From contig NZ_CP021235.1 of assembly GCF_003585765.1 (NCBI RefSeq), forward strand, positions 4,030,001 to 4,094,000: a stretch of 64,000 nt of DNA. Reading direction: 5' to 3'. Below the pieces are notes generated by a model that worked only from the letters and a program-made list of their open reading frames with translations, was not told the origin of the DNA and made no database searches. How positions within the stretch are numbered: position 1 is the first letter of the stretch; every line of letters begins with the position of its first letter. The translations under genes and the position numbers were made by a program. Below, piece after piece: positions 9,301 to 17,774 of this stretch. Source of the DNA: Pontibacter actiniarum (GTDB lineage: Bacteria > Bacteroidota > Bacteroidia > Cytophagales > Hymenobacteraceae).

Positions 9301-9644
9301 ATATCCCGGGCTGGTTGGTTGCCAGCGAAGGCAAGTTGACAGTAGCGCTGGATATCACGCTGACAGAGGAACTGAAGCAGGAAGGTATTGCCCGCGATCT
9401 TGTAAACCGTATCCAGAATCTGCGCAAGGACACAAACCTGGAGGTGCAGGACAAGATTCATATCCTGTTACAGCGCAGTATGCCGGAAGTAACAGCGGCC
9501 ATCGAGAACTACAGCGACTATATCTGTGCCGAAACGCAGGCTTTATCGCTGGATACAGTCGAAAACCTGGAGAGCGCTACGCTGCTGGATATTGACGAGT
9601 ATAAAGTATACATTCAGATACAGACGGAGAAAGCATCCGTATAA
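6291..9644 (+). CDS. ileS: Isoleucyl-tRNA synthetase, type 2, with altered HIGH motif
   Basis: A class Ia synthetase of 1117 residues charging tRNA-Ile. The nucleotide-binding signature region is PPSANGKPGIHH (about residues 49-60), where the canonical H-x-G-H is replaced by G-I-H-H. KMSKR is present as NKMSKRLGNAIDPF (about 661-674). The CP1 editing domain lies between (WTTTPWTLPANT near 243, GTGIVHISPTFGADD near 350). The length and sequence style are those of the eukaryote-like IleRS2 group, not IleRS1. The start ATG sits inside the 3' end of the RND gene. IleRS2 enzymes are generally mupirocin tolerant. A hairpin terminator follows. Confidence 0.96.
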   Translation: MVKYNEYKNLNYAKVGEDVLEFWKKNNIFEKSVATREGNAPFVFYEGPPSANGKPGIHHVMARAVKDIFCRYKTLKGFQVNRKGGWDTHGLPIELQVEKELGITKEDIGKTISVEEYNQRCRETVMRFKNQWDTLTEQMGYWVDLNNPYITFENEYIESCWALLRRLYDKGYLYKGYTIQPFSPAAGTGLSSHELNQPGCYKMVKDTTIVAQFEVKKITRNMFLFENEDEKVYFLAWTTTPWTLPANTGLAVGKGIKYVKVKSFNPYTYEPISVVLGKDLVGRYFNPKAADLALEDFKPGDKLIPFKVVEEFTGADLNGVEYHQLLPYVQPEKPAFRVVIGDFVTTEDGTGIVHISPTFGADDARVAAQNDIPSLLVLDENGKLGPIVDRQGRFVKEITDFAGMYVKNYNGEDENGVDYKPTDVKIAIKLKEEGKAFKVEKYEHTYPHCWRTDKPVLYYPLDSWFIKTTAVKDRLIELNKTINWKPESTGTGRFGNWLENLVDWNLSRSRYWGTPLPIWRTEDGEEEICIGSIAELNEEIAKAVQAGVMDANVEVKDLHRPYVDNIILLSKSGKAMYREPDLIDVWFDSGAMPYAQWHYPIENKEIFEKNFPADFIAEGVDQTRGWFFTLHALAVMLEDSVAYKNVIANGLVLDKNGNKMSKRLGNAIDPFEMIGQYGPDAVRWYMIANAPPWDNLKFNPDGVVETQRRFFGTLQNTYSFFALYANLDNFTYAEADVPLAQRTESDRWIISKLNTLVQDVDSYYADYDPTRAARAIQDFVVDDLSNWYVRLNRKRFWKGEYNTDKMAAYQTLYTCLETVAKLASPVAPFYAEQLFLDLNSVSGRNEVESVHLALYPEVAEGAIDMDLEERMQLAQTVSSLVHSLRKKEMIKVRQPLQRILIPVLNNRMRAQIDAVADLILSEVNVKTIEFIDDTSGVLVKKIKPNFKKLGQVFGPKMKLVAAAVQRMDQNDIATLEREGGFEVMLNDEETAVLTPDDVEISSEDIPGWLVASEGKLTVALDITLTEELKQEGIARDLVNRIQNLRKDTNLEVQDKIHILLQRSMPEVTAAIENYSDYICAETQALSLDTVENLESATLLDIDEYKVYIQIQTEKASV

Positions 9645-9650
9645 ATAAGA

Positions 9651-9675
9651 AGCACCCGTACACGTTGCGGGTGCT
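9651..9675 (+). terminator. Terminator after ileS
   Basis: agcacccg / cgggtgct stem followed by tttatactt. Confidence 0.75.
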
Positions 9676-9780
9676 TTTATACTTTAAGAAGTATATTGCA
9701 GCAGCTTTTGAGTTCATACTAGCGTCTAAAATCTAAGGTCTAGTATCTAAAGTCTGTAAAGAGCTGCTTAACCAACAGAT

Positions 9781-10404
9781 ATGAAATACCTGAAATATTA
9801 CCTGGCTGCACTAGCCGTAATCCTGGTGGATCAGGCTGTGAAGCTGATCGTGCACTACAACATGGAGATGGGCATGCCCGGCGAGATCCATTTAATAGGC
9901 GATTGGCTGAAGCTGCACTATACCCTTAACCCAGGTATGGCCTTTGGTGTGGAGTTAGGCTCAGACTATGGCAAACTGATCCTGACGCTGTTCCGCCTGG
10001 TGGCTATGTTCGGTATCGGGTATTACCTCTATTACCTGGCCAGCCACAAAGCTCCGAAAGGCCTTATCTGGTGCATAGCGCTTATACTTGGCGGGGCTAT
10101 CGGTAACCTGGTAGATAGCACCTTCTATGGTGTTTGGTTTGATAACGCACCTTATGGCTCCTCTACACCTTGGTTTCACGGGCAGGTAGTGGATATGTTT
10201 TATGTAGACATCTGGGAAGGCATCGTTCCAAACTGGGTGCCTATACTTGGCGGCAAGCCAATGTCGCTGTGGCCAATCTTTAACGTAGCCGACTCGGCCA
10301 TTTTTATAGGTGTTTTGCTGATTCTGTTCAACCAGAAGCGCTTTTTCGGAGAGCATCCAGAGCCAGCACATCAATCACGAATGGAAAGAGAAAAAGGTAT
10401 CTAA
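9781..10404 (+). CDS. lspA: Lipoprotein signal peptidase (signal peptidase II)
   Basis: An inner-membrane aspartyl protease that cleaves prolipoprotein signal peptides before the lipidated Cys. The 207 residues have four TM segments. Family motifs are visible: VDQAVKLIV (about 16-24), LNPGMAFG (about 50-57), GAIGNLVD (about 106-113), and the two catalytic-Asp motifs GQVVDMFY (about 139) and FNVADSAIF (about 168). The charged C-terminal tail is longer than in E. coli. ileS followed by lspA is a common order across bacteria. A terminator follows. Confidence 0.95.
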   Translation: MKYLKYYLAALAVILVDQAVKLIVHYNMEMGMPGEIHLIGDWLKLHYTLNPGMAFGVELGSDYGKLILTLFRLVAMFGIGYYLYYLASHKAPKGLIWCIALILGGAIGNLVDSTFYGVWFDNAPYGSSTPWFHGQVVDMFYVDIWEGIVPNWVPILGGKPMSLWPIFNVADSAIFIGVLLILFNQKRFFGEHPEPAHQSRMEREKGI

Positions 10405-10432
10405 GTACATACAAGTGTAAAGAAGTATAAAA

Positions 10433-10468
10433 CAAGAGCGGCTGCCCTATCAAAGGCAGCCGCTCTTG
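10433..10468 (+). terminator. Terminator after lspA
   Basis: A 14-bp perfect stem (caagagcggctgcc / ggcagccgctcttg) followed by ttttaag. Confidence 0.85.
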
Positions 10469-10819
10469 TTTTAAGGCCTCGCGGTACTCTAAGGTCCGCG
10501 AGCGTCTGGGGCTACAGGGCAATAAGTGAATAAGTGAATTTGAATAACTGAATTAGAAATAAGTGAGAGTTTATACTTGGTTTTCCTACTTCTAATGCGG
10601 CTCATCTTTTACCTATTGCTTCTGCTTGTCATCCTGTAAGGATCTTGTGGGCAAGCCGCCAAGGCTATCGTGCTCCAGTAAGATCTTTCCAAGATGGCAA
10701 TAGGGGATAGTGCAAGTATAAAAATCGTCAGCCAATCATATAGAATTCACTCAATCACTCATCCACTCATTCAAAATTAATACAGGTGCACACTCCCGGG
10801 TCTTCTGCTTTTGCGGAGC
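10469..10819 (+). other. Gap with degenerate short repeats
   Basis: No gene seen. It holds reiterated words (aataagtga-like at 10519-10565; cactca/cattca-like at 10748-10777) and two AAGTATA-type words. Confidence 0.5.
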
Positions 10820-11425
10820 TTACAAAATGCTCTTCTCCTCCAGCGCCTTTCGCAATTTTTCCGGCGAAGTAAAGTGAACCGACGCTATTCCCAGCTTCTC
10901 GGCTGCTTTCACGTTGCGCAGGTTGTCATCAATAAAAATGGCCTCAGACGGATGCACATCGTAGCGCTTTAGCAGCGTGTGGTAAAAAGAGTCGAATGGC
11001 TTGCGGTCTTTCTCGGTACCGGAAACCACCACGCCGTCAAACCAGTTCAGGAAGTCAAAGCGCTCCACAGCAATCGGCCAGGTCTCTGCCGACCAGTTGG
11101 TAAGGGCATAAATATTATACTTGCCGCTTTCCTTCAGCTCTTTAAAAATCTCAACAGTACCCTCAACGGCACCTCCCAGCATTTCTTCCCAGCGGCCATA
11201 AAACGCCTTAATGTTCTCTTCCTGCTCCGGGTACTGCGCCACAAGTATGTCTGTCGCCTCCTGTAAAGAGCGTCCGCCGTCCTGCTCCTCGTTCCATTCA
11301 GGCGTGCAGATGTTCTCCAGGAAGTATAGCATCTCAGCCTCTTCCTTGAAAATTTTACGATACAGGTAGTGCGGGTTCCAGTCGATCAGGACGGCGCCAA
11401 GATCGAAAATGATAGTTTTAGTCAT
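10820..11425 (-). CDS. HAD-superfamily (class IA) phosphatase
   Basis: A soluble 201-residue hydrolase. HAD motifs: I = IIFDLGAVLID (nucleophile Asp at about residue 8, but the acid/base second Asp is replaced by Gly), II = ALTNWS (about 112), III = the Lys in DRKPFDSF (about 141), IV = IFIDDNLRNV (about 163). The DxG variant is known in active YihX-like and epoxide-hydrolase N-terminal-like HAD proteins, so loss of activity is not implied. A cap inserted after motif I fits subclass IA. Likely substrate: a small phosphate ester, possibly a sugar phosphate. It is divergent from the lipoprotein gene at 11672. Confidence 0.85.
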   Translation of the reverse strand: MTKTIIFDLGAVLIDWNPHYLYRKIFKEEAEMLYFLENICTPEWNEEQDGGRSLQEATDILVAQYPEQEENIKAFYGRWEEMLGGAVEGTVEIFKELKESGKYNIYALTNWSAETWPIAVERFDFLNWFDGVVVSGTEKDRKPFDSFYHTLLKRYDVHPSEAIFIDDNLRNVKAAEKLGIASVHFTSPEKLRKALEEKSIL

Positions 11426-11671
11426 GTGTGTGATGTTTACGCTACTTTGAATGCTGAATAATTAACTAACTGTTGCGACATCAAAAGGTTAGTTCCAGAC
11501 CTTAAGCGTGAAGCATGGGAGTGCATGGTTAGTTTAAATGGCAAAGCTATACAGCGAGCTGTTACAAGCATAGGTTCTTATAAAACTAAGTGCCTGTAAT
11601 TAGCAGGTATACACGTTTATTTAGATATATTTAATGCTTTTTTGCTGTAAAAACTTTCAACTTGTCTGATA

Positions 11672-12439
11672 ATGAAATTAACCAAACTGATAGCCGTCGC
11701 CATGTCTGTGAGCCTCTACTCGTGCAGCTGCGATGATGTGGACCTGGGTAAGCTGGAGTTTACCAACGAGCTGACCTCTTTTTTGCCTGCTCCACCAGTG
11801 CAAGGTAAAAGCTACTACATAGCAATGGATACTATTCATCAGAAGATGAGCTATGTAAACCCCGAAGGTAGTACAACAGTGGTAATCCCTGTAAAGAAGA
11901 TAAACTACAGCGGCAAGTTTGACCTTAACTCCTGCAAAGAGTACTATACAGCTGAGCAGAAAGTGTTCTTAAGCCAGGTAAACGGGCAAAACCCGGTAAG
12001 GCTTACGCTAACGTACAGGAAAGACGCGAGCACAGACCGCTTCAATAACACAATCAGCAAAGGCAGTGTGGGGGATGTGTTAGAGTTTACCGTTGGCTAC
12101 ACCAACACGTTTCCTGAGCCAGTAGCAAACGGTACGTCCAGCATCAGCAGCTATGAAACAGTTCGCACGTTTCTGTTCAGTAGTGCAACAACCGCTACCT
12201 TAGACCATTATACTTACAAGCAGGAGTTTTTGCCGGCCGTGGCCCTGAACAGCGTACAGCATGAAAACGTGTATCACCTATACCTTAGCTCCCCCAGCCA
12301 ATACAGGCCTGAGGACCAGTTCTTCCGCGACCATTACCCGGCGCTAGACTACATAGAAGGCATTTATGTAAAAGAAGGAGCCGGAATTGTATATGCTTAC
12401 AGCTTTAAAGGCAAACAGATCTCTGTTGCTGTTGAGTAG
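11672..12439 (+). CDS. Predicted lipoprotein of unknown function
   Basis: 255 residues starting with MKLTKLIAVAMSVSLYSC, a short lipoprotein signal with a plausible lipobox (LYSC; Cys18), so the mature protein is probably membrane-anchored. The rest is polar with beta-type periodicity (for example VRLTLTYRKD, VLEFTVGYTN). A DUF4249- or adhesin-like fold is possible, but no family was recognised. It stands alone, preceded by a 246-base divergent region shared with the HAD gene. Confidence 0.7.
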   Translation: MKLTKLIAVAMSVSLYSCSCDDVDLGKLEFTNELTSFLPAPPVQGKSYYIAMDTIHQKMSYVNPEGSTTVVIPVKKINYSGKFDLNSCKEYYTAEQKVFLSQVNGQNPVRLTLTYRKDASTDRFNNTISKGSVGDVLEFTVGYTNTFPEPVANGTSSISSYETVRTFLFSSATTATLDHYTYKQEFLPAVALNSVQHENVYHLYLSSPSQYRPEDQFFRDHYPALDYIEGIYVKEGAGIVYAYSFKGKQISVAVE

Positions 12440-12485
12440 CTGCATACAAAAAGCTATTTTTACCTAAAGCCCATTTGCACTTCCT

Positions 12486-14300
12486 TTGAAAACCACGCCC
12501 ATACTTCATGTCTCCGATTTAAGAACCGCCTTCTCCACGGACCATGGCAAGATTACAGCCGTAGATGGCATCGCCTTTGAAATATACCCGGGCGAAACAG
12601 TGGCTATAGTCGGGGAGTCCGGTTCGGGTAAGTCTGTTACGGCCCTCTCTATGCTGCGGCTGCTTGAAGCGGCAGGAAGCATAACCGGCGGGCAAGTCGT
12701 TTTCCAGTCGGAGGAGTTGGGGCAGGTAGACCTGTTGCAGCTACCCGAGAAGCAGCTGCTGCAGCTGCGCGGCAACGAGATCAGCATGGTTTTTCAGGAG
12801 CCGATGTCATCGCTGAACCCGGTTTACACCTGTGGACAACAGGTGACGGAAGTGTTGCTGCTGCATACAAGTTTATCTAAAAAACAGGCCAAGGAACACA
12901 CAATAGCGCTTTTTGAGCAGGCAAAGCTGCCACGGCCGGACAAGATTTATGAGGCTTATCCACATGAGATTTCGGGCGGGCAGGTGCAGCGCGTGATGAT
13001 TGCCATGGCCATGGCCTGTGAACCAAGCCTTCTGATTGCCGATGAGCCCACCACTGCCCTGGATGTGACGGTGCAGGCGCGCATGCTGCAGCTGATCGAC
13101 GAGCTAAGGGTGAAGGATAATACCGCCGTGCTCTTCATCACGCATGACCTGGGTGTGGTGGCCGAGATCGCAGACCGGATTCTGGTGATGTACAAGGGCA
13201 AGATCGTGGAGCAGGGCAGCGTGCTGGAGGTCTTTAGCCAACCGCAGCACCCGTACACAAAAGGCCTGTTGGCCTGCCGGCCCACGCTTTCCGCTACACC
13301 GCAGTCCGTCCTTCCAACCGTGTCGGACTTTATGGAAGAGGATGCACAGGGCTGCGTTCTTGAAAAGCCGCTAACCATGCCGAAGGACTCGCTGCCAGGC
13401 ACCGTGACCGGCAACTCTGCCACTGTTGCCGGTAAAAGCCCGAATAAGGCAGACAGGCCTTTGCTGCAGGTGGAGGATCTGAAAGTGTACTTCCCGGTTA
13501 AGAAAAGCTTTTTTGGGCGCTCCACCGCCTATGTGAAGGCGGTGGATGGCGTCAGCTTTAGCGTATGGCCCGGTGAAACCATTGGCCTGGTAGGGGAGTC
13601 GGGCTGTGGTAAAACCACGTTGGGCCGCAGCTTGCTGCACTTGATAAAGCCATCGGCGGGCAAAGTTATCTTTGGCGGGAACGACGTGGCCCTGCTAAGC
13701 CCCGCAGAGCTGCGCCAGAGCCGCCGTAACCTGCAGATGATCTTCCAGGACCCCCAGGCCTCGCTCAACCCGATGCACACGGTTGGCGAAGCTGTTATGG
13801 AGCCTATGCGTGTGCATAAACGCTACGCCAGCGATAAAGAACGGCGGGTAAAGGCAACGGAACTACTTGAAAAGGTGGGGATTACGCCGGGGCAGTTCCA
13901 CTGTTATCCACATGTGCTTTCGGGGGGGCAGCAGCAGCGTGTTTGCATTGCCCGGGCACTGGCACTGCAGCCAAAGTGCCTCATCTGCGACGAGGCCGTG
14001 TCAGCATTAGACGTGTCGGTGCAGGCGCAGGTGCTCAACCTGCTCAACCAGCTCAAGCAGGAGTTTCAAATCACCTGCATCTTCATCACCCACGATCTTT
14101 CGGTGGCCCGGCACATGTCGGACCGTATCCTGGTCATGCACCAGGGGCGAATCGTAGAGCAGGGCACGCCGGAGCAACTGTTCTTTAACCCACAACAGGA
14201 GTATACTCGTACCCTTATAAATGCCATTCCCAAGGGAGAGCTGGAGGATATAGCGGCAGCACAGAAGAAGCGGGAGCAGATGAAGGCGGGGCCAGCGTAA
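12486..14300 (+). CDS. Fused two-ATPase ABC protein, peptide/nickel-transport type (GsiA/YejF-like)
   Basis: 604 residues holding two complete nucleotide-binding domains. NBD1 has Walker [10 protein letters not shown] (about 39-47), signature ISGGQVQRV (about 163), Walker B LLIADEP and the H-loop ITHD. NBD2 has GESGCGKTT (about 371), LSGGQQQRV (about 480), [12 protein letters not shown] and ITHD. Each domain is followed by the [16 protein letters not shown] OppD/F tail. The DEA in the second Walker B is usual for GsiA-like fusions. Translation appears to start at a TTG; no closer ATG keeps the first strand. Neither permease nor binding-protein genes are adjacent, so it probably serves a transporter encoded elsewhere. 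Confidence 0.9.
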   Translation: MKTTPILHVSDLRTAFSTDHGKITAVDGIAFEIYPGETVAIVGESGSGKSVTALSMLRLLEAAGSITGGQVVFQSEELGQVDLLQLPEKQLLQLRGNEISMVFQEPMSSLNPVYTCGQQVTEVLLLHTSLSKKQAKEHTIALFEQAKLPRPDKIYEAYPHEISGGQVQRVMIAMAMACEPSLLIADEPTTALDVTVQARMLQLIDELRVKDNTAVLFITHDLGVVAEIADRILVMYKGKIVEQGSVLEVFSQPQHPYTKGLLACRPTLSATPQSVLPTVSDFMEEDAQGCVLEKPLTMPKDSLPGTVTGNSATVAGKSPNKADRPLLQVEDLKVYFPVKKSFFGRSTAYVKAVDGVSFSVWPGETIGLVGESGCGKTTLGRSLLHLIKPSAGKVIFGGNDVALLSPAELRQSRRNLQMIFQDPQASLNPMHTVGEAVMEPMRVHKRYASDKERRVKATELLEKVGITPGQFHCYPHVLSGGQQQRVCIARALALQPKCLICDEAVSALDVSVQAQVLNLLNQLKQEFQITCIFITHDLSVARHMSDRILVMHQGRIVEQGTPEQLFFNPQQEYTRTLINAIPKGELEDIAAAQKKREQMKAGPA

Positions 14301-14367
14301 AACCTGCCCCTTTACATAAGGTCCTGTTATTCAGTTTTAAAAGGTGCGATTAAAAACTTTATCAACT

Positions 14368-15135
14368 ATGGATCAAACAAATTATGTATCGGATTGGGAG
14401 TTTTATTTCGGCAACGTAGATAACATGCTTGGCTCTATAGCGGTAGACCTGGGGCTAGCGAAAGTAGCTCCACTTGCTGACCAGCCGCATGTGGTGTGGG
14501 TGTCCATCAAGATAATTGATCCGCGTCCTGATGGCCTTTCTTCTATGCAGGAAACGATTGTGTTGCAACAGATAGAAGACGACCTGGAGGGGGAGCTGCA
14601 TGCCAACCACAACGCCACCTATGTGGGCCGCTCCACCTCCAACGGGCACCGGAAGGTGTACTTCTACCTCGGCGACATCACCGACTATGATAAAACGATT
14701 TCGACGGTCATGCGCGGCCACTCCGGCTATACCTACAGCTTCGGGACCAAAGAGGACAAGGGCTGGAACGGGTACTTTAAAATGCTGTTTCCGGAGCCGG
14801 AGCAGTACCAGAGCATCCGGAACAGGAAAGTGATCGACAGCCTGGAGGAGCACGGCGACAACCTGAGCAGGGAAAGGGCGATCCACCACTGGATTTTCTT
14901 TAAAACGGAGGCAGACAGGCAAGCCTACGTTACCGGTGTTGAGCAGGAGGGTTTTTCGGTGGTTGCCAGCGACTACGACGAAGAGCTGGAGGCGTACCCT
15001 TTCCGCCTGCACATAAAGCACACCGACAAGGTAGACTGGACAAGTATAGACAAAACGGTGCTTCACCTCTGGCGGCTGGCCAAGCAGCACAACGGCGACT
15101 ACGACGGCTGGGAAACCTCTGCCGAGACAGCGTAA
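14368..15135 (+). CDS. DUF695-RraB fusion protein
   Basis: 255 residues from the ATG at 14368 (a GTG at 14344 is in frame but less likely). The N-terminal half (about 1-135) matches the DUF695 pattern (WEFYFGNVDNM, HRKVYFYLGD). The C-terminal half (about 145-250) matches the Regulator of Ribonuclease activity B fold (HHWIFFKTEADRQAYV, FSVVASDYDEE, LWRLAKQHNGDYDGWE). In gammaproteobacteria RraB binds RNase E and inhibits it; whether this fusion acts on a ribonuclease is inference. The next gene, 350 bases on, encodes RNase R. Confidence 0.8.
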   Translation: MDQTNYVSDWEFYFGNVDNMLGSIAVDLGLAKVAPLADQPHVVWVSIKIIDPRPDGLSSMQETIVLQQIEDDLEGELHANHNATYVGRSTSNGHRKVYFYLGDITDYDKTISTVMRGHSGYTYSFGTKEDKGWNGYFKMLFPEPEQYQSIRNRKVIDSLEEHGDNLSRERAIHHWIFFKTEADRQAYVTGVEQEGFSVVASDYDEELEAYPFRLHIKHTDKVDWTSIDKTVLHLWRLAKQHNGDYDGWETSAETA

Positions 15136-15484
15136 AACCGCGCAGCAGGTTCATCCGAAGCAAAACACACCGCAGAGCAGAAGCCCTTGGCCCGCCCCGT
15201 GGCCGGAGATTAAAAACACTGGCGCAGCAAACGCGGGTAAGCGGAAGCAGCCGTGTAGGGCCGCAAATCAGAAGGAGTACGCACACGTGCGAAAGACACC
15301 CTCGCTCCAAATCCTGCTATAAAACCTCTTATATAGAAAATTCTCTATAAATTGAACACGAATTACACCGCACTTTAGCCAAAGAGCCCTCAGCGGCGTA
15401 TAGTATCTAAACTATTAAAGCTAAAGTTTGTACATGGGTAAAGCGCCGATCGTGCAGCAGCCCCATTGACACCAAATTTTATAC
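15136..15484 (+). other. Gap upstream of rnr
   Basis: No gene recognised. The first 170 bases are GC-rich; from about 15318 it is AT-rich (ttatatagaaaattctctat) and probably contains the rnr promoter. No canonical TAnnTTTG was found (a ctaaagtttg at 15420-15429 has one base too many). Confidence 0.4.
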
Positions 15485-17767
15485 ATGAGAAGTAAGAAAG
15501 ACAAAAAAGGCGGCAGAGAGAACGAGAGCCGCAGCGAAAAAAGCCACAGCGACAGAGGTCGCTCCCGCAGAAGAGGAGGCGAATCATCCTCCAATCGCAA
15601 AGAATCGGCCAGAGAAGCCTCAGCCAGAAAAGAGCCTTCTAACCGCAAGGGCGCTCCGAAATCTGCCAAAGCCGTTGTTCTGGAAGTATTTTCAAACAGC
15701 CCTGACGCCGTGTTCACGATGCGCCAGGTTACCCGCCGCCTGGGCGTAACAGATAAAGCCGGAAGAGAGCAGGTGCAGAACCTGGTAAAAGCGCTGGTGC
15801 GCGAGAACAAACTGCTGCCTGTAGATGATGACAAGTACATGATGAACCTGAAGGTGGACATCATCACGGGCCGCGTGGACTTGGCTAACAGCAAATACGC
15901 CTATATTGTATCTGAGGAGCGCGAGGAAGACGTGCGCGTGCACACCGAGCACCTGCAGTACGCCATGGACGGCGACCTGGTGAAGGTGGAAGTGCTGCCC
16001 TCCGTGAGAGGCGGCCGCCAGGAAGGGGTAGTGGTAGAAGTGCTGCAGCGGTCTCGCTCAGAAATGGTAGGCCTGATGGAGCTGTCGAAGAACTTCGGCT
16101 TTGTTGTGCCTGACTTTAAGCGCACCTACTTTGATGTTTTCGTTGGGGAGCGCCACTTAAACGATGCCCAATCCGGCGATAAGGTGCTGGTGCGCATCAT
16201 TGAGTGGCCGGATAAGCCGGGCAAGAACCCGACCGGCGAGGTAATCCGGGTGTTTGGCCCTGCCGGAGAGCATGAAGCCGAGATCCATTCCATTATGGCG
16301 GAGTTCGGCTTGCCGTTCGAGTTCCCTGAAAGCGTAGAAGAAGAGGCGGAGTCCATCTCCGACAAGATACCGGCAGGTGAGATCGCCAAGCGCCGCGACT
16401 TCCGCGACGTCACCACTTTCACCATTGACCCGGCCGATGCCAAGGACTTTGACGATGCCCTCTCTATCCAGAAGCTGGAGAACGGCAACTGGGAGATAGG
16501 GGTACACATCGCCGATGTAACGCATTATGTAACGCCTAGAAGCATTCTGGAGAAAGAGGCCTTCCACAGGGCCACGTCCGTGTACCTCGTGGACAGAACC
16601 ATTCCGATGCTGCCGGAGCGCCTTTCGAACGGCCTCTGCTCCCTCAGGCCAAACGAAGAGAAGCTCACCTTCTCCGTGGTGTTTGAGCTGGACGAAAACG
16701 GCAAGCTGTACGACACCTGGTACGGCCGCACCATCATTTACTCCGACCGCCGCTTCGCCTACGAGGAGGCGCAGGAGCGCATCGAGACCGGCGAGGGCGA
16801 CTTTGCCGAGGAAATCAACCTGCTGAACAACATCGCCAAAAAACTGCAGGCCAAGCGCTTTAAGAACGGTGCCATTTCCTTCGAAACAGTGGAGGTTAAG
16901 TTTAAGCTGGACGAGAACGGCAAGCCGCTGTCGGTGTATGTGAAAGAGCGCAAAGACGCCCACAAGCTAATTGAGGAGTACATGCTGCTGGCCAACAAAA
17001 AGGTAGCAGAGTTTGTGTACAACCTGAGCAAGGGCAAAAAGCGCCCGACCATGGTTTACCGTACCCACGGCAGCCCGGACCCGGACAGGCTGAGCACGTT
17101 TGCGCTGTTCGCCCGCAAGTTTGGCTATAAAGTAGATCCCGAGGGGGATATCTCAGAAGAACTGAACCACCTGACCAAGGAGATCGAGGGCAAGCCGGAG
17201 CAGAGCGTGCTGCAGAACCTGGCCATCCGCACCATGGCCAAAGCCAAGTACAGCACCGAGCCGGAAGGCCACTTCGGGCTGGCCTTCGCGCACTACTCGC
17301 ACTTTACCTCGCCAATTCGCCGCTACCCGGATATGATGGCCCACCGCCTCCTGCAGCACTACCTCGACGGCGGCAAGTCTGCCGACCAGGAGGAGTACGA
17401 GGAGCGCTGCCGCCACTCCTCTGAGATGGAGAAGCGCGCCGCCGACGCCGAGCGTGCCTCTATCAAGTACAAGCAGGTGGAGTTTATGAAGGATACGATC
17501 GGAAATCAGTACAAAGGCATTGTTTCCGGTGTCACAGAATGGGGTATCTTTGTGGAGATCGAAGAGAACAAGTGCGAAGGCATGGTTCGCCTGGCCGACA
17601 TCAACGACGACTATTACGAGCTGGACGCCGACAACTACCGTATCATCGGCCGCCAGACCAAGCGTATTATCTCGTTTGGCGATGAGGTGCTGGTGGAGGT
17701 GAAAAGCGCCAACATGGCCGATCGCACCATTGATCTGGACCTAATCGAGACACTAAAACAACATTAA
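15485..17767 (+). CDS. rnr: Ribonuclease R
   Basis: A 3'-to-5' processive exoribonuclease of the RNB (RNase II/R) family that degrades structured RNA. The 760 residues comprise a Lys/Arg/Ser-rich, probably disordered tail (1-60), a helix-turn-helix (about 62-100), cold-shock domains (about 120-290), the RNB catalytic domain with DPADAKDFDDALS (about 318-330; Asp cluster for the two metals) and a C-terminal S1 domain (YKGIVSGVTEWGIFVEIEE, about 677-695). HFTSPIRRYPDMMAHR near 610 is the conserved RNB motif. The polyprenyl synthase gene follows after 7 bases, so the two are probably co-transcribed. Confidence 0.95.
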   Translation: MRSKKDKKGGRENESRSEKSHSDRGRSRRRGGESSSNRKESAREASARKEPSNRKGAPKSAKAVVLEVFSNSPDAVFTMRQVTRRLGVTDKAGREQVQNLVKALVRENKLLPVDDDKYMMNLKVDIITGRVDLANSKYAYIVSEEREEDVRVHTEHLQYAMDGDLVKVEVLPSVRGGRQEGVVVEVLQRSRSEMVGLMELSKNFGFVVPDFKRTYFDVFVGERHLNDAQSGDKVLVRIIEWPDKPGKNPTGEVIRVFGPAGEHEAEIHSIMAEFGLPFEFPESVEEEAESISDKIPAGEIAKRRDFRDVTTFTIDPADAKDFDDALSIQKLENGNWEIGVHIADVTHYVTPRSILEKEAFHRATSVYLVDRTIPMLPERLSNGLCSLRPNEEKLTFSVVFELDENGKLYDTWYGRTIIYSDRRFAYEEAQERIETGEGDFAEEINLLNNIAKKLQAKRFKNGAISFETVEVKFKLDENGKPLSVYVKERKDAHKLIEEYMLLANKKVAEFVYNLSKGKKRPTMVYRTHGSPDPDRLSTFALFARKFGYKVDPEGDISEELNHLTKEIEGKPEQSVLQNLAIRTMAKAKYSTEPEGHFGLAFAHYSHFTSPIRRYPDMMAHRLLQHYLDGGKSADQEEYEERCRHSSEMEKRAADAERASIKYKQVEFMKDTIGNQYKGIVSGVTEWGIFVEIEENKCEGMVRLADINDDYYELDADNYRIIGRQTKRIISFGDEVLVEVKSANMADRTIDLDLIETLKQH

Positions 17768-17774
17768 GTATCCT

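Noticed and set aside
10820..11425. HAD protein considered inactive because the second motif-I Asp is Gly
   Set aside because: DxG variants are found in active HAD-IA phosphatases, so the difference is not evidence of loss.
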